From the NCBI GenBank assembly GCA_900769405.1, contig CAAGGL010000024.1, positions 355,588-419,587 of the forward strand: a stretch of DNA of 64,000 nucleotides. Reading direction: 5' to 3'. Shown here piece by piece: positions 1 through 9,036 of this stretch. A model generated the notes under the pieces. That model was not told the DNA's origin. It saw only the letters and a program-made list of their open reading frames with translations, and did no database searches. This DNA comes from an uncultured Alistipes sp. GTDB lineage: Bacteria > Bacteroidota > Bacteroidia > Bacteroidales > Rikenellaceae. Every line of letters starts with the position of its first letter. Position 1 is the first letter of the stretch. A program made the position numbers and the translations under genes.

Positions 1-358
1 CAGGATAAACCATAGTGCCTACGCCCTTAATCTCACCGTAGTAAGTCTGACCTTGATAAGCTGCGCCATCGTTCCACTTTATAGTGGTAATGCCCGTAGT
101 TTCGTCAACGGAAATTTCAGCAGAGGTTTTTGCATCAAGATAGGCTTGGTTCTCTTGCTGCTTTCGATTAAGGTAACTTTTGTATCCTTTATTGGAATCA
201 AAATGAGATCTTGCAAAAGGATCGCTAATCAATTTTTGCACAAAAGCTTCGTGTTCCACATCGTTCCCTTTTGCGGCTGAATGTATATTGTAGGGAGGGT
301 CTGCTATTGTATCCTTGCAGAATAATATTGCAATAATTAAGAATAGAATTTTTTTCAT
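1..358 (-). CDS. MORN-repeat secreted protein, C-terminus outside window
   Basis: An open frame runs from an ATG at 358 on the minus strand to the window edge with no stop, giving about 119 visible residues. It begins with a signal peptide (MKKILFLIIAILF) and ends in a MORN-type stretch containing WNDGAAYQGQTYYG and GVGTMVYP. MORN repeats are short beta-hairpins often found in envelope-associated proteins; the function here is unknown. The same WNDG..Y.GQ..Y pattern occurs in the protein encoded at 10372-10938, so the two look paralogous. Export is inferred from the signal peptide. The rest of the repeat array lies beyond base 1. Confidence 0.75.
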   Translation of the reverse strand, partial: MKKILFLIIAILFCKDTIADPPYNIHSAAKGNDVEHEAFVQKLISDPFARSHFDSNKGYKSYLNRKQQENQAYLDAKTSAEISVDETTGITTIKWNDGAAYQGQTYYGEIKGVGTMVYP

Positions 359-472
359 AGTAGTATGTTTTTAGGTAAGAAATATCGGTTTCGCAAAAAA
401 ACAAAAAATATTTGATTTTCCAAATTTTTCCGCTAAAAATCAACAAATTGGTGCGATTTTCTCGAAAATCGC

Positions 473-518
473 CAAGTTCGGGGACTCGCCTTCGGCGACA
501 GCCCCAGCCCCGAACTTG
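473..518. repeat. Nested inverted repeat 1
   Basis: The outer arms CAAGTTCGGGG (473-483) and CCCCGAACTTG (508-518) are perfectly complementary over 11 bp. Inside sits a second small hairpin with arms TCGCC (486-490) and GGCGA (494-498) around a TTC loop. No T-run follows, so a simple intrinsic terminator is unlikely. It shares the TCGCC..TTC..GGCGA core with the repeat at 601-649. Confidence 0.7.
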
Positions 519-580
519 CACACCACAATCAAAATAAACAATCGGGAATCTTGAATTTTGAATTGTGGATTGAAATGCTC

Positions 581-599
581 CACGCCTCGGCGAGGCGTG
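581..599. repeat. Short perfect palindrome
   Basis: The arms CACGCCTCG (581-589) and CGAGGCGTG (591-599) are perfectly complementary around one central base. It lies 1 bp before nested inverted repeat 2 and may be part of the same composite element. Confidence 0.65.
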
Positions 600-600
600 T

Positions 601-649
601 CATCATTGGCGGGTCGCCCTTCGGGCGAGCCCCCCACCCGCCAATGATG
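601..649. repeat. Nested inverted repeat 2
   Basis: The 13-bp outer arms CATCATTGGCGGG (601-613) and CCCGCCAATGATG (637-649) are perfect complements. An inner hairpin has arms TCGCCC (614-619) and GGGCGA (623-628) around a TTC loop. The architecture matches the element at 473-518, but the outer arm sequence is different. Confidence 0.7.
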
Positions 650-783
650 AGCAAAGGCTGCGACAAAGAAAATAATTGTGAACCGACGCCAAGCCGAAGG
701 CCGAGTCGAGCGGGCTCGAACTTGGCTGAGGCGCGAAGGAGGAAAAGCTGCCGCAGGCAGATTAATTGTGAATTGTGAATTGA

Positions 784-812
784 AAAAGCCGCACCCGAGG
801 GGTACGGCTTTC
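784..812 (-). terminator. Intrinsic terminator of yidC
   Basis: The stem AAAGCCG (785-791) pairs with CGGCTTT (805-811), extended inward by ACCC/GGGG pairing. It lies about 23 bases past the yidC stop. On the minus strand the stem is followed by a T-rich stretch. Confidence 0.75.
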
Positions 813-834
813 ATTCATTGCCAACGCAACTATA

Positions 835-2805
835 TTACTTGCGACGCTGCTGCTGTTGCTGAGCCTGCTGCTGACGCTGCTCGCGCAACATCTCCTGCTG
901 CTGCTTCAACAACTCCTCATAACGCTGCTGGAAGCTGCTCTTCTTCTTGTTCTTTTTCTTCTTGGCATTGGCCTGCATCTGCGCGCGAACCTTGTCGTCA
1001 TCGAGCATTGCGCGAATAGCATAGGTCAAACCAATGGTGATCAACTGCGATACGAAGTAGTAGTAGCACAAACCACTCGAATAGCTATTGAACCACAAGA
1101 GCATCATCACGGGCATCATATAGAGCGTCATAAACTTCATACCTGCCATCTGGGGCTGCGACGATGCGGTCTGCTGATAGTTGATCCACGAATAGATGAA
1201 CAACGAAACGGCCATCAACAGTGCGAACAAGCTCACGTGGTCGCCATACCAAGGAATATTGAACGGCAGATTGAGCACGCTATCGTAGGTCGAAAGGTCC
1301 TCAGCCCACAAGAAACTCTCACCGCGCAACTCAATCGAGGCGGGGAAGAAGCGGAACATCGCAATCAGGATAGGCATCTGGATCAGCATCGGCAAGCAAC
1401 CACCCATCGGGCTTACACCTGCACGCTGGTAGAGCTCCATTACGGCCTGCTGCTTCTTCATTGCATCGTCGGGATTGGGATAGCGAGCGTTGATCTCGTC
1501 CATCTCGGGCTTGATGACGCGCATCTTTGCCATCGAAACATACGACTTGTAGGTCAGGGGCGAGATGATGATCTTGATCACGATAGTCATAATCAAAATG
1601 ATCCAACCGAAGTTGCCGATATACTTGCTCAGGAAGTCGAACATCGGGATTACAAACCAGCGGTTTACCCAACCGAAGATACCCCAACCCAGCGGAATCA
1701 GGCGCTCCAAGTGCAGAGGCTCGTCGTTCTCCGATACGCACTTATTGAGGATCGAATACTTGTTCGGGCCGAAGTAGAATTGGAACTTATAGTCGGTCAC
1801 CTCGTTCGAGTAGGGAATCGACATCGTTGCATTGAAGCTCTTCAACTCGTCCGAACCCTCGGGGAAGGTCGTATAGCGCATCGACGCATAGTCGAAGTTA
1901 TCCTCGGCAATCAGCACCGACGAGAAGAACTGCTGCTTGAATGCCACCCAATTAACGCGGGTATTCTCGGTCTCCTCAGCGCGCTCGCCAACCGACAACT
2001 CTTCAATCGAACTCTCGTTCGGGAAGCGATAAGCGATCGTTGTCGCCATATTCTCGGTTTGGAAACCCTTCTCGTTTCGGAGCGAGATACTGCGCCAAAC
2101 AACCTCCAACTGCGTCTGGTTGCTCATCAACGAGCTCATATCAACCATACGCACGTCGAAGTCGATCATATAGTTGCGTGCTGCCGACTCCGAGTCATAT
2201 ACCTTATAAATATACTCGATAGCCGACTCGCCGCTGACGGGCAGACGCATCACCACCTGCTGGTAGTCGTCAATCTTCTGCACCGGCTCAACCACGAATG
2301 CATACTCACGCGTATTGAGGCGAACGTTGTTCAGACCATTGCGCACATACATACAGATGTCGAACTCGGCCGAGCCCTCGCGCATCAATTGCACGTGCTC
2401 GGTGCGCTCGCCCTCGGCATAGCGCATATAATCCTTCAACTCGACGCCCGTAATCTGCGCTCCACGATTCGAGAACTCAACCTTGATCACATCGTTCTCG
2501 ACCGTGAAGGTCTGATCTGCGCCCTTCAATGCTGCATACAGATCGTTGCCCAAATTTGCGTTCAGTGCCTCATCAGCACGCTGCTGGCGCTGCTCGGCAG
2601 TAAGTGTATCCCCTGCGATTGTAGCCATCTCGGCTGCAACTGCCGTCGTATCCGCATCAGCGGTAGGTTCGGCAAGTTCAGGGTGTGCAGCAAGCCACTC
2701 GGCCTGCGCCTTCTGGTAATCCTGCTGCTGTTTGTTCGAATAGAAACTATATCCGATCAGCAACGCGCCGACCAAGACAAGTCCGATAATTGAATTTTTA
2801 TCCAT
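835..2805 (-). CDS. yidC: Membrane protein insertase YidC
   Basis: A 656-residue YidC/Oxa1/Alb3 insertase, which places integral proteins in the inner membrane alone or with SecYEG. It has an N-terminal membrane anchor (about residues 5-22), a large periplasmic domain typical of Gram-negative YidC (about 90-350), then the conserved insertase core with several membrane helices (about 380-600) carrying KIIISPLTYKSY and MSPMGGCLPMLIQMP. The C-terminus is a lysine- then glutamine-rich basic tail (about 610-656), suited to ribosome contact. It starts 41 bases after the pyrG stop, so it is probably the last gene of a DUF349-pyrG-yidC unit ending at the hairpin at 784-812. Confidence 0.97.
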   Translation of the reverse strand: MDKNSIIGLVLVGALLIGYSFYSNKQQQDYQKAQAEWLAAHPELAEPTADADTTAVAAEMATIAGDTLTAEQRQQRADEALNANLGNDLYAALKGADQTFTVENDVIKVEFSNRGAQITGVELKDYMRYAEGERTEHVQLMREGSAEFDICMYVRNGLNNVRLNTREYAFVVEPVQKIDDYQQVVMRLPVSGESAIEYIYKVYDSESAARNYMIDFDVRMVDMSSLMSNQTQLEVVWRSISLRNEKGFQTENMATTIAYRFPNESSIEELSVGERAEETENTRVNWVAFKQQFFSSVLIAEDNFDYASMRYTTFPEGSDELKSFNATMSIPYSNEVTDYKFQFYFGPNKYSILNKCVSENDEPLHLERLIPLGWGIFGWVNRWFVIPMFDFLSKYIGNFGWIILIMTIVIKIIISPLTYKSYVSMAKMRVIKPEMDEINARYPNPDDAMKKQQAVMELYQRAGVSPMGGCLPMLIQMPILIAMFRFFPASIELRGESFLWAEDLSTYDSVLNLPFNIPWYGDHVSLFALLMAVSLFIYSWINYQQTASSQPQMAGMKFMTLYMMPVMMLLWFNSYSSGLCYYYFVSQLITIGLTYAIRAMLDDDKVRAQMQANAKKKKNKKKSSFQQRYEELLKQQQEMLREQRQQQAQQQQQRRK

Positions 2806-2846
2806 CTCAAATTGTTAAGTTGCACATTAATTTCGCACCGCACCTA

Positions 2847-4460
2847 CTACTTCTTATTCGCCAACGCTGCTGCAACAAATGCCACGAACAGCGGGTGAGG
2901 ATTCAGTACGTTGCTATTGTATTCGGGGTTATACTGCGTTGCCACAAACCAGGGGTGGTTATCCAACTCCATAACCTCGACAAGACCCGTCTCGGGATTG
3001 ATACCCACTGCACGCATACCTGCTGCCTCGAACTCCTCCAAGTAGTCGTTATTGAACTCGTAGCGGTGGTGATGACGCTCGGCGATAGTCGTTGCGTTGT
3101 AAGCGCGGCTAACCTTCGAGTGAGGATCCAAATGGCAGGTGTACGAGCCACGACGCATCGAGCTACCCTCCGACAGACCCTTCTGAGCCTCCATCAGATC
3201 GACTACGGGGTGCGGAGTCATCTCCATCTCGGTCGAATTAGCCTTCTCGTAGCCCAATACATTGCGAGCGAACTCGATCACTGCGCACTGCATACCCAGG
3301 CAAACACCGAAGAATGGCACGTTATTCTCGCGGGCATACTTAACTGCGGTCAGTTTACCGTCGATACCGCGATTGCCCGAACCCGGAGCAACCATAATAC
3401 CGTTCATATTGCCCAAAAGTTCCTCTACCGTGTCGGGAGTAACCTTCTCGGCAGCAATCAGATGCAGTTTAACCTTACAATCGTTCATTGCGCCTGCGTG
3501 AACATACGACTCGATGATCGACTTGTATGCATCGGGCAGCTCGACATACTTACCGACCAATGCGATATCAACACGCTGCGAAGGATTCTTCACCTTATCA
3601 ACGAACGCCTCCCAAGCCTTCATATCCGACGGCTTATCGGCGGGCAGATTCAACTTCTCCAACAGTACCAAATCGAGATTCTGCTCACGCATCTTCAAAG
3701 GCACCTCATAGATTGTCGGAACATCCATCGACTCAACCACAGCCTGAGGATCGACGTTGCAGAACAGAGCCACCTTGCGGCGCACCTCCTGAGGCAGATG
3801 GTGCTCGCTGCGCAGTACCAGCACATCGGGCTGCAAGCCATTCTCCAACAGAGCCTTAACCGAATGCTGTGTAGGCTTGGTCTTCAACTCGGCACTTGCG
3901 GTCATATAGGGTACCAAAGTCAGGTGTACCAATGCCGAATTGCGGTAACCGAGCTGATAACGCAACTGACGTACCGACTCGATATAGGGCAACGACTCGA
4001 TATCGCCAACCGTACCACCGATCTCGGTGATGATCACATCGTAGATCTTCTTAGCCGACAACAACTGAATGCGACGCTTGATCTCGTCAGTGATGTGAGG
4101 AATAACCTGCACGGTCTTACCCATATACTCACCACGGCGCTCCTTATTGATTACGCTCTGGTAGATCTTACCCGTGGTTACGGTATTTGCGCTCGACGTC
4201 GGCATAGCGGTGAAACGCTCGTAGTGACCCAGGTCGAGGTCAGCCTCGGTACCGTCGTTAGTCACATAGCACTCGCCGTGCTCATAGGGGTTCAACGTAC
4301 CCGGATCGACGTTGATATAGGGGTCGCACTTCTGAATTGTTACAGAGTAGCCGCGTGCCTGCAACAGACGCGCAATCGACGAAGAGATAATACCTTTGCC
4401 GAGTGACGAGGCGACACCGCCGGTCACGAAAATGTACTTGGGCTTATTAGCAGTTGACAT
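2847..4460 (-). CDS. pyrG: CTP synthase
   Basis: A 537-residue CTP synthase, which aminates UTP to CTP using ATP and glutamine-derived ammonia. The N-terminal synthetase domain opens with FVTGGVASSLGKGI. The C-terminal class I glutamine amidotransferase domain has the nucleophile motif FFGVCLGMQ. The usual H-P-E triad segment reads QYNPEYNS: the position expected to be the catalytic histidine is Asn511 (codon AAC, complement of 2928-2930), while the following Glu is kept. If real, this should impair glutamine hydrolysis. The gene is 57 bases after the DUF349 gene and 41 before yidC. Length and the rest of the domain are normal. Confidence 0.96.
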   Translation of the reverse strand: MSTANKPKYIFVTGGVASSLGKGIISSSIARLLQARGYSVTIQKCDPYINVDPGTLNPYEHGECYVTNDGTEADLDLGHYERFTAMPTSSANTVTTGKIYQSVINKERRGEYMGKTVQVIPHITDEIKRRIQLLSAKKIYDVIITEIGGTVGDIESLPYIESVRQLRYQLGYRNSALVHLTLVPYMTASAELKTKPTQHSVKALLENGLQPDVLVLRSEHHLPQEVRRKVALFCNVDPQAVVESMDVPTIYEVPLKMREQNLDLVLLEKLNLPADKPSDMKAWEAFVDKVKNPSQRVDIALVGKYVELPDAYKSIIESYVHAGAMNDCKVKLHLIAAEKVTPDTVEELLGNMNGIMVAPGSGNRGIDGKLTAVKYARENNVPFFGVCLGMQCAVIEFARNVLGYEKANSTEMEMTPHPVVDLMEAQKGLSEGSSMRRGSYTCHLDPHSKVSRAYNATTIAERHHHRYEFNNDYLEEFEAAGMRAVGINPETGLVEVMELDNHPWFVATQYNPEYNSNVLNPHPLFVAFVAAALANKK

Positions 4461-4517
4461 AGTCGTAAATATTTTATAAATTTTGAAACTTCGTTGTATA
4501 TTGTTTTTGTTGTGTGT

Positions 4518-6491
4518 TTAGTTCTCAGCCTGCTCCTCCTCGCGATCGATCAGCTTAACCTTCTCGATGGTCTCAGCCATCTCAGCCTTAGCCTTAGCGA
4601 TCTTCACACGCACGTCGTTGATCATCGACTCGGCATTCTTCGAGTGTGCGAAGAAACCGATATTATTATCCAACAACGCAATGTCCGCTTCGAGTTGCTT
4701 TACCTTATTATATAAGCGCTCACGCTCCGAACGCAGACGCTTCTCGCCCGAGGCCTTCATCGACGAGAGTTTCGAGCGGAAACGATCCATCGAGCGGTCG
4801 TGCTCCGAGCCACGCAACGTCGCAAACATCGCATCGACAACCTCCTTATATTGCTTCTGCAATGCGTCCTTCTGCTTGATGGGCACATAACCGATCTCGT
4901 TCCACTTGCGCTGGAAAGCCTTGATAGCCTCAAAGCCACCCTCCTTAATGTCGCAAGCCTTCATCTGCTCCAACAACTCGCGCTTAGCCTGCAAATTGCG
5001 CTCCTGCTCGTTATCAACCGACGAGAAGTGAGCTGCCTTACGCTCGAAGAAGTAGTCGCACGCTGCGCGGAAACGCTTCCACACTGCATCCGAATGGCGA
5101 CGCGACACGGTGCCGATCTCCTTCCAACGCTTCTGCAATGCGATCAGTTCGTCGGCGGTCTTCTTCCAATCCTCGCTATCCTTAATCGACTCGGCAGCCT
5201 CGCAGATCTCATTCTTCAATTGCAGGTTGTGATCCATCTCAGCCTTCAACTGCGCATAGTAGTCGCGCTTCAACGCAAAGAAACGATCGCAAGCATTGCG
5301 GAAACGCTCGTAGATGCGGGTGTTATCCTTCTTCGGTGCAAAACCGATTGTCTTCCAAACCTTCTGAATCTCCAACAGACGGTCGTTAGCCTTGTTCCAC
5401 TCCTTGCGCGAAGTGATCATCTGCTCCGACAACTCCTCTGCCTTCACGCAAAGTTCGGTCTTCATTTCGAGATTCTTCTGCTGCTCACCTTTGAGCGACT
5501 CGAAGTGCTCCTGGTGCGCCTTGTTGATGCGCGAGCTTGCCAACTTGAAACGCTCCCACAGCGGCTCCTTGAACTCGTTTGCCACGGGGCCTGTCTCGCG
5601 CCACTCGTCGTGTAACTTCTGCAACTTGCGGAACGCCGAAACGATCGACGGCTCCATAACCAGCGTCTCGGCCTGCTCACAGAGCGAAATTTTTGCCTCG
5701 TAGTTCTTCTTCAAATCGAGATCACGCAACTCCTTGTTGATCTTGATGAAGTTGTAGAAGTTCTCAACGTGCAGGTTATATGTCTCCCACGTATCCTTCA
5801 CGTTAGCCTGAGGTACGGGGCCCGTCTCCTTCCAACGCTGCTGCAATTCGCGGAATTTGTTGAACGTATGGTTGAGCGTCTCGTCGCTATTAACCAACTC
5901 CTTCAACTCGTCGATAATGGCGAGTTTGATTTTCAGGTTCTCCTCCTTGGCATTCTCCAAACCTGCAACGAACTCATCACGCATCTTGCGATAGCGAGCA
6001 AACAGCTCTTTCAGGTTTACCTCCTCGCCATCAACCGAGGGCGAGAACTCCTCCTCGTTGCCACCCGCATCGATGAACTCCTTACGCTGTGCCTCGACCT
6101 CGGCACGACGCAATTTGTAGAATGCTATTTTGATAGCCTCGGCATCACCACGCAGGCTCTGCACGGGCTTTGTTTCCAACAGTTGTGCAAACAACTCGAC
6201 AAGTTCGGCCTTGCTCTTACCTACGAGCGACTGCTCATCGGTTGCCATCTGCGATTCGGGCTGGGCCTCCTCCTCTTCGGGCGTAGCCTCGCCAAGATCG
6301 ATGCCGGCATTATCGGCAGCAAGACGAGCCTCCTCGTCCGAAAAATCTACGCTCTCGGCCACTTCGGGCTCCTCGGCGTTAACAGTTGCAACAACCTCCT
6401 CGGGCTGTACTTGGGCAGTTACATTGTGCACATCTTCAGCATTGCTGACTTGTTCCACGGGAACAGACTGGTTGGAAACTTTGGTATCCAT
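4518..6491 (-). CDS. DUF349 repeat protein
   Basis: A 657-residue soluble, highly charged protein. The first 110 residues or so are acidic and low-complexity. The rest carries about five DUF349 units, visible as repeating W-K/R/N-E/T-x-G motifs (RWKETGPVP, EWRETGPVA, VWKTIGFAP, RWKEIGTVS, KWNEIGYVP) each followed by a helix rich in Arg, Phe and Tyr. The C-terminus is predicted coiled coil. DUF349 proteins are widespread in Bacteroidota and of unclear function. It heads the unit leading into pyrG and yidC and has a good promoter (6560-6590). Confidence 0.9.
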   Translation of the reverse strand: MDTKVSNQSVPVEQVSNAEDVHNVTAQVQPEEVVATVNAEEPEVAESVDFSDEEARLAADNAGIDLGEATPEEEEAQPESQMATDEQSLVGKSKAELVELFAQLLETKPVQSLRGDAEAIKIAFYKLRRAEVEAQRKEFIDAGGNEEEFSPSVDGEEVNLKELFARYRKMRDEFVAGLENAKEENLKIKLAIIDELKELVNSDETLNHTFNKFRELQQRWKETGPVPQANVKDTWETYNLHVENFYNFIKINKELRDLDLKKNYEAKISLCEQAETLVMEPSIVSAFRKLQKLHDEWRETGPVANEFKEPLWERFKLASSRINKAHQEHFESLKGEQQKNLEMKTELCVKAEELSEQMITSRKEWNKANDRLLEIQKVWKTIGFAPKKDNTRIYERFRNACDRFFALKRDYYAQLKAEMDHNLQLKNEICEAAESIKDSEDWKKTADELIALQKRWKEIGTVSRRHSDAVWKRFRAACDYFFERKAAHFSSVDNEQERNLQAKRELLEQMKACDIKEGGFEAIKAFQRKWNEIGYVPIKQKDALQKQYKEVVDAMFATLRGSEHDRSMDRFRSKLSSMKASGEKRLRSERERLYNKVKQLEADIALLDNNIGFFAHSKNAESMINDVRVKIAKAKAEMAETIEKVKLIDREEEQAEN

Positions 6492-6528
6492 ACTTCAATA
6501 AAGGTTTAAGAGTGATCAGGTTACAGCA

Positions 6529-6545
6529 TTTAGGCGCGGCCTAAA
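6529..6545. promoter_or_regulatory. Palindrome in the DUF349 gene leader
   Basis: TTTAGGC (6529-6535) and GCCTAAA (6539-6545) form perfect 7-bp arms around GCG. It lies between the promoter at 6560-6590 and the start codon at 6491, in the position of an operator or leader hairpin. No regulator is known. Confidence 0.4.
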
Positions 6546-6559
6546 CACAGTTTAACAAG

Positions 6560-6590
6560 CAAAGGTAAAACTTTTTATTCGATTGCGCAA
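6560..6590 (-). promoter_or_regulatory. Promoter of the DUF349-pyrG-yidC unit
   Basis: On the minus strand a TTG (6588-6590) is followed after 20 bp by TACCTTTG (6560-6567), matching the Bacteroidota -33/-7 consensus. The start codon lies about 70 bases downstream. Confidence 0.75.
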
Positions 6591-6793
6591 GTACTTTTCG
6601 ACAAAAATCGACCAATCCACCAACACGCGCACACATTATGCGCGACTCTCGACACGCAATTCGGGACACTCCGAGAGCCGCTACCCTTTCGACTCTTCGA
6701 CAAATCACCCCAACGACACCCCGAAAACTATCCGAAAGGTAACGAATTATTACCGATAATGCCGAATTTGCGCGATTTTCTCAAAGGCGTCTG
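6591..6793. other. Intergenic stretch with no gene seen
   Basis: This lies between the divergent promoters of the DUF349 gene and ackA. It holds one weak inverted repeat (CTCTCG 6646-6651 with CGAGAG 6672-6677, 20-base loop) and nothing else recognisable. Confidence 0.5.
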
Positions 6794-6824
6794 TTTGTTG
6801 CTAAAAAAATTTTCTGTATATTTG
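6794..6824 (+). promoter_or_regulatory. Promoter of ackA
   Basis: TTTG (6794-6797), a 19-bp spacer and TATATTTG (6817-6824) match the Bacteroidota promoter consensus, about 50 bases before the ackA start. Confidence 0.8.
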
Positions 6825-6876
6825 TGTGCCGAATAATGGACTCAAAAAATTAACAAAATAAAATCACATTAAAACA

Positions 6877-8085
6877 ATGAACATTCTTGTATTGAATTGC
6901 GGTAGTTCGTCGATCAAATATCAGGTGATCGATATGAACGATGCAAGCCACAAATTGTTGGCCAAGGGTCTGGTCGATCGTATCGGTCAGGCAGAGGGGG
7001 ACCTGAAACACAAACCCGTAGGCAAAGAGACTCTCGAACTCCACCAGCCCATCGCTGATCACAACGTGGGTATCGATCTGATCCTCAAAGCGCTGATCGA
7101 CCCCGTTTATGGCGTCATCAGCTCGTACGACGAGATCAACGCCGTAGGTCATCGTGTAGCTCACGGTGGCGAGCATTTCAGCGGTAGCGCACTCGTTACT
7201 CCCGATGCTATCGAGAAGGTACGCGACTGCATCAAGATGGCTCCGCTGCACAACCCCGCAAACCTGCAAGGCGCATTGTCGATGGCCGAGATCCTGCCCA
7301 ACGTTCCGCAGGTATTCACTTTCGACACCGCATTCCACCAGACTATTCCCGCACACAACTATCTCTACGCTATTCCCTATAAATACTACACCGAGGAGAA
7401 GATCCGCAAATATGGTTTCCACGGCACAAGCCACAAGTTCGTAGCTAAGGCTGCGGCTGATATGGTTGGTTTGGACGTTGAGAAGTCGCGCATCGTAACC
7501 TGCCACGTTGGTAACGGCGCATCGATCACCGCTATCAAGTTCGGCAAGTCGTTCAACACCTCGATGGGCTTCACTCCTGCCGATGGTCTGTGTATGGGTA
7601 CCCGTTCGGGCCAGATCGACCCCTGCGCGTTGATCCACATCGCTCGCAACGAGAATATGACCTACGACGAGATGGACGCTTTCATCAACAAGAAGTCGGG
7701 TATTCAGGGTCTGACAGGCATTTCGAGCGATATGCGTGATATCGACGACGCATACGAGGCTGGTGTACAGATCGCTATCGAGGGTCGTGACCTCTACTAC
7801 AACCGCGTTAGAAGTTTCGTTGGCGCATACGCTGCCGAGATGGGCGGTCTGGACCTGGTTGTATTCACCGGTGGTGTTGGCGAGAACTCGGACGACCTGC
7901 GCGAATATGTTTGCAAGGATATGGAGTTCCTTGGCTTGGAGTTTGATTACGAGGCTAACAAGGGCGTTCGCGGTCAGAGCAAGGTGCTTTCGACTCCCAA
8001 CTCGCGCGTTAAGGCGGTCGTAGCCGAGACCAACGAGGAGTTGGTTATCGCTTCGGACACCTACGCAATCGTTAAGAATTTGTAA
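6877..8085 (+). CDS. ackA: Acetate kinase
   Basis: A 402-residue acetokinase-family enzyme interconverting acetyl phosphate + ADP and acetate + ATP in the cytoplasm. Family signatures are intact: NCGSSSIKYQV near the N-terminus, HRVAHGGE, THVGNGAS-type CHVGNGAS with the catalytic His, GTRSGQIDP, FTGGVGEN, and the terminal ETNEELVIA. Full length for AckA (about 400). It is followed 25 bases later by a phosphate acyltransferase gene, so the two can run in either direction between acyl-CoA and acid plus ATP. Confidence 0.97.
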   Translation: MNILVLNCGSSSIKYQVIDMNDASHKLLAKGLVDRIGQAEGDLKHKPVGKETLELHQPIADHNVGIDLILKALIDPVYGVISSYDEINAVGHRVAHGGEHFSGSALVTPDAIEKVRDCIKMAPLHNPANLQGALSMAEILPNVPQVFTFDTAFHQTIPAHNYLYAIPYKYYTEEKIRKYGFHGTSHKFVAKAAADMVGLDVEKSRIVTCHVGNGASITAIKFGKSFNTSMGFTPADGLCMGTRSGQIDPCALIHIARNENMTYDEMDAFINKKSGIQGLTGISSDMRDIDDAYEAGVQIAIEGRDLYYNRVRSFVGAYAAEMGGLDLVVFTGGVGENSDDLREYVCKDMEFLGLEFDYEANKGVRGQSKVLSTPNSRVKAVVAETNEELVIASDTYAIVKNL

Positions 8086-8110
8086 AACACAAAAAAACAA
8101 CAATAAAACT

Positions 8111-9019
8111 ATGGAAATTAGACATTTGAAAGATGTCGTTACCGCTGCCAAAGCGCGCGGTCGCAAGCGCCTGATTGTTGCTTACGGTCAGGATTCGCAC
8201 ACTATCGAGGCAGTTAACGACGCTATCGAGGCTGAATTGGTAGAGGCAACTTTGGTTGGTAGCCGCGAGGAGATCGAGAAGGTATGCGCTGCCGAGGGTA
8301 TCGACGTGAACAAGTTCAACATCATCGATGAGGGCAACGACGTGAAGGCTGCCAACATCGCAGTGAAGATGGTTGCTGAGGGTGAGGGCGACGTACTGAT
8401 GAAGGGTCTGCTCTCGACCGACAAGTATATGCGTGCAATTCTCAACAAGGAGTACGGTCTGGTTCCCCCCAAGGGTATCCTGACTCACGTAACCGTTGTT
8501 GACCTGCCCAACTATCCCCGTCTGCTCGTGATTTCGGACGTTGCAATTCTTCCCCTGCCCGACTTCAAGCAGAAGCAGCAGCAGATCAAATTCTTGGCAC
8601 AGACCGCTAACGCAATCGGTATTAAGTGCCCGAAGATCGCTATCATCTCGGCAAGCGAGCAGTTGCTCCCCGGCGTGATCTCATCGACCGAGGCTGCGCT
8701 GTTGGCTAAGATGGCTGATCGTGGTCAGATGGGTAACGTACAGGTTGACGGTCCTCTGTCGCTGGACGTTGCAATGTACAAGCACATCGCTGAGCACAAG
8801 AAGGTTCAGGGTAGCGCAATCGCAGGTGAGGTTGATTGTATGCTCTTCCCCAACATCGAGTCGGGTAACGTATTCTTCAAGATGGCAACCAACATTGGTA
8901 ATGGCGATTTGGCTGCTATGGTTGTTGGTAGCAAGGTTCCCTGTGTGTTGACTTCGCGTGGCGATTCGAGCACGACTAAGCTCTACTCGATCGCATTGGC
9001 TTGCTTGTCGGCTAAGTAG
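8111..9019 (+). CDS. ptb: Phosphate butyryltransferase-type acyltransferase
   Basis: A 302-residue member of the PTA/PTB family, which exchanges phosphate for CoA on an acyl group. The length (about 300) and neighbouring butyrate kinase favour phosphate butyryltransferase over phosphate acetyltransferase, though acetyl or branched-chain substrates are possible. Visible features include MKGLLSTDKYMRAIL, LTHVTVVDLPNYPRLLVISD, GPLSLDVAM and the C-terminal CVLTSRGDSSTTKLYSIA. It sits between ackA and buk, and a strong hairpin follows it. Confidence 0.88.
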   Translation: MEIRHLKDVVTAAKARGRKRLIVAYGQDSHTIEAVNDAIEAELVEATLVGSREEIEKVCAAEGIDVNKFNIIDEGNDVKAANIAVKMVAEGEGDVLMKGLLSTDKYMRAILNKEYGLVPPKGILTHVTVVDLPNYPRLLVISDVAILPLPDFKQKQQQIKFLAQTANAIGIKCPKIAIISASEQLLPGVISSTEAALLAKMADRGQMGNVQVDGPLSLDVAMYKHIAEHKKVQGSAIAGEVDCMLFPNIESGNVFFKMATNIGNGDLAAMVVGSKVPCVLTSRGDSSTTKLYSIALACLSAK

Positions 9020-9036
9020 TACCAAAACAGACAAAC

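Larger units (their letters stand above)
359..783. other. Non-coding hairpin-rich intergenic region
   Basis: About 425 bases between the MORN gene start and the yidC terminator with no convincing gene; the short open frames here are low-complexity and lack family resemblance. It contains three strong inverted repeats (listed separately) and several copies of the short AT-rich motif AATTGTGAATTG near 545-565, 675-685 and 763-783. The layout resembles REP-like intergenic repeats or debris of small palindromic elements. Confidence 0.6.

Noticed and set aside
856..4406. Very long open frames opposite yidC (645 codons) and pyrG (538 codons)
   Set aside because: They are shadows of real genes, produced by strong codon bias; their translations are leucine/histidine/arginine-rich and match no family.
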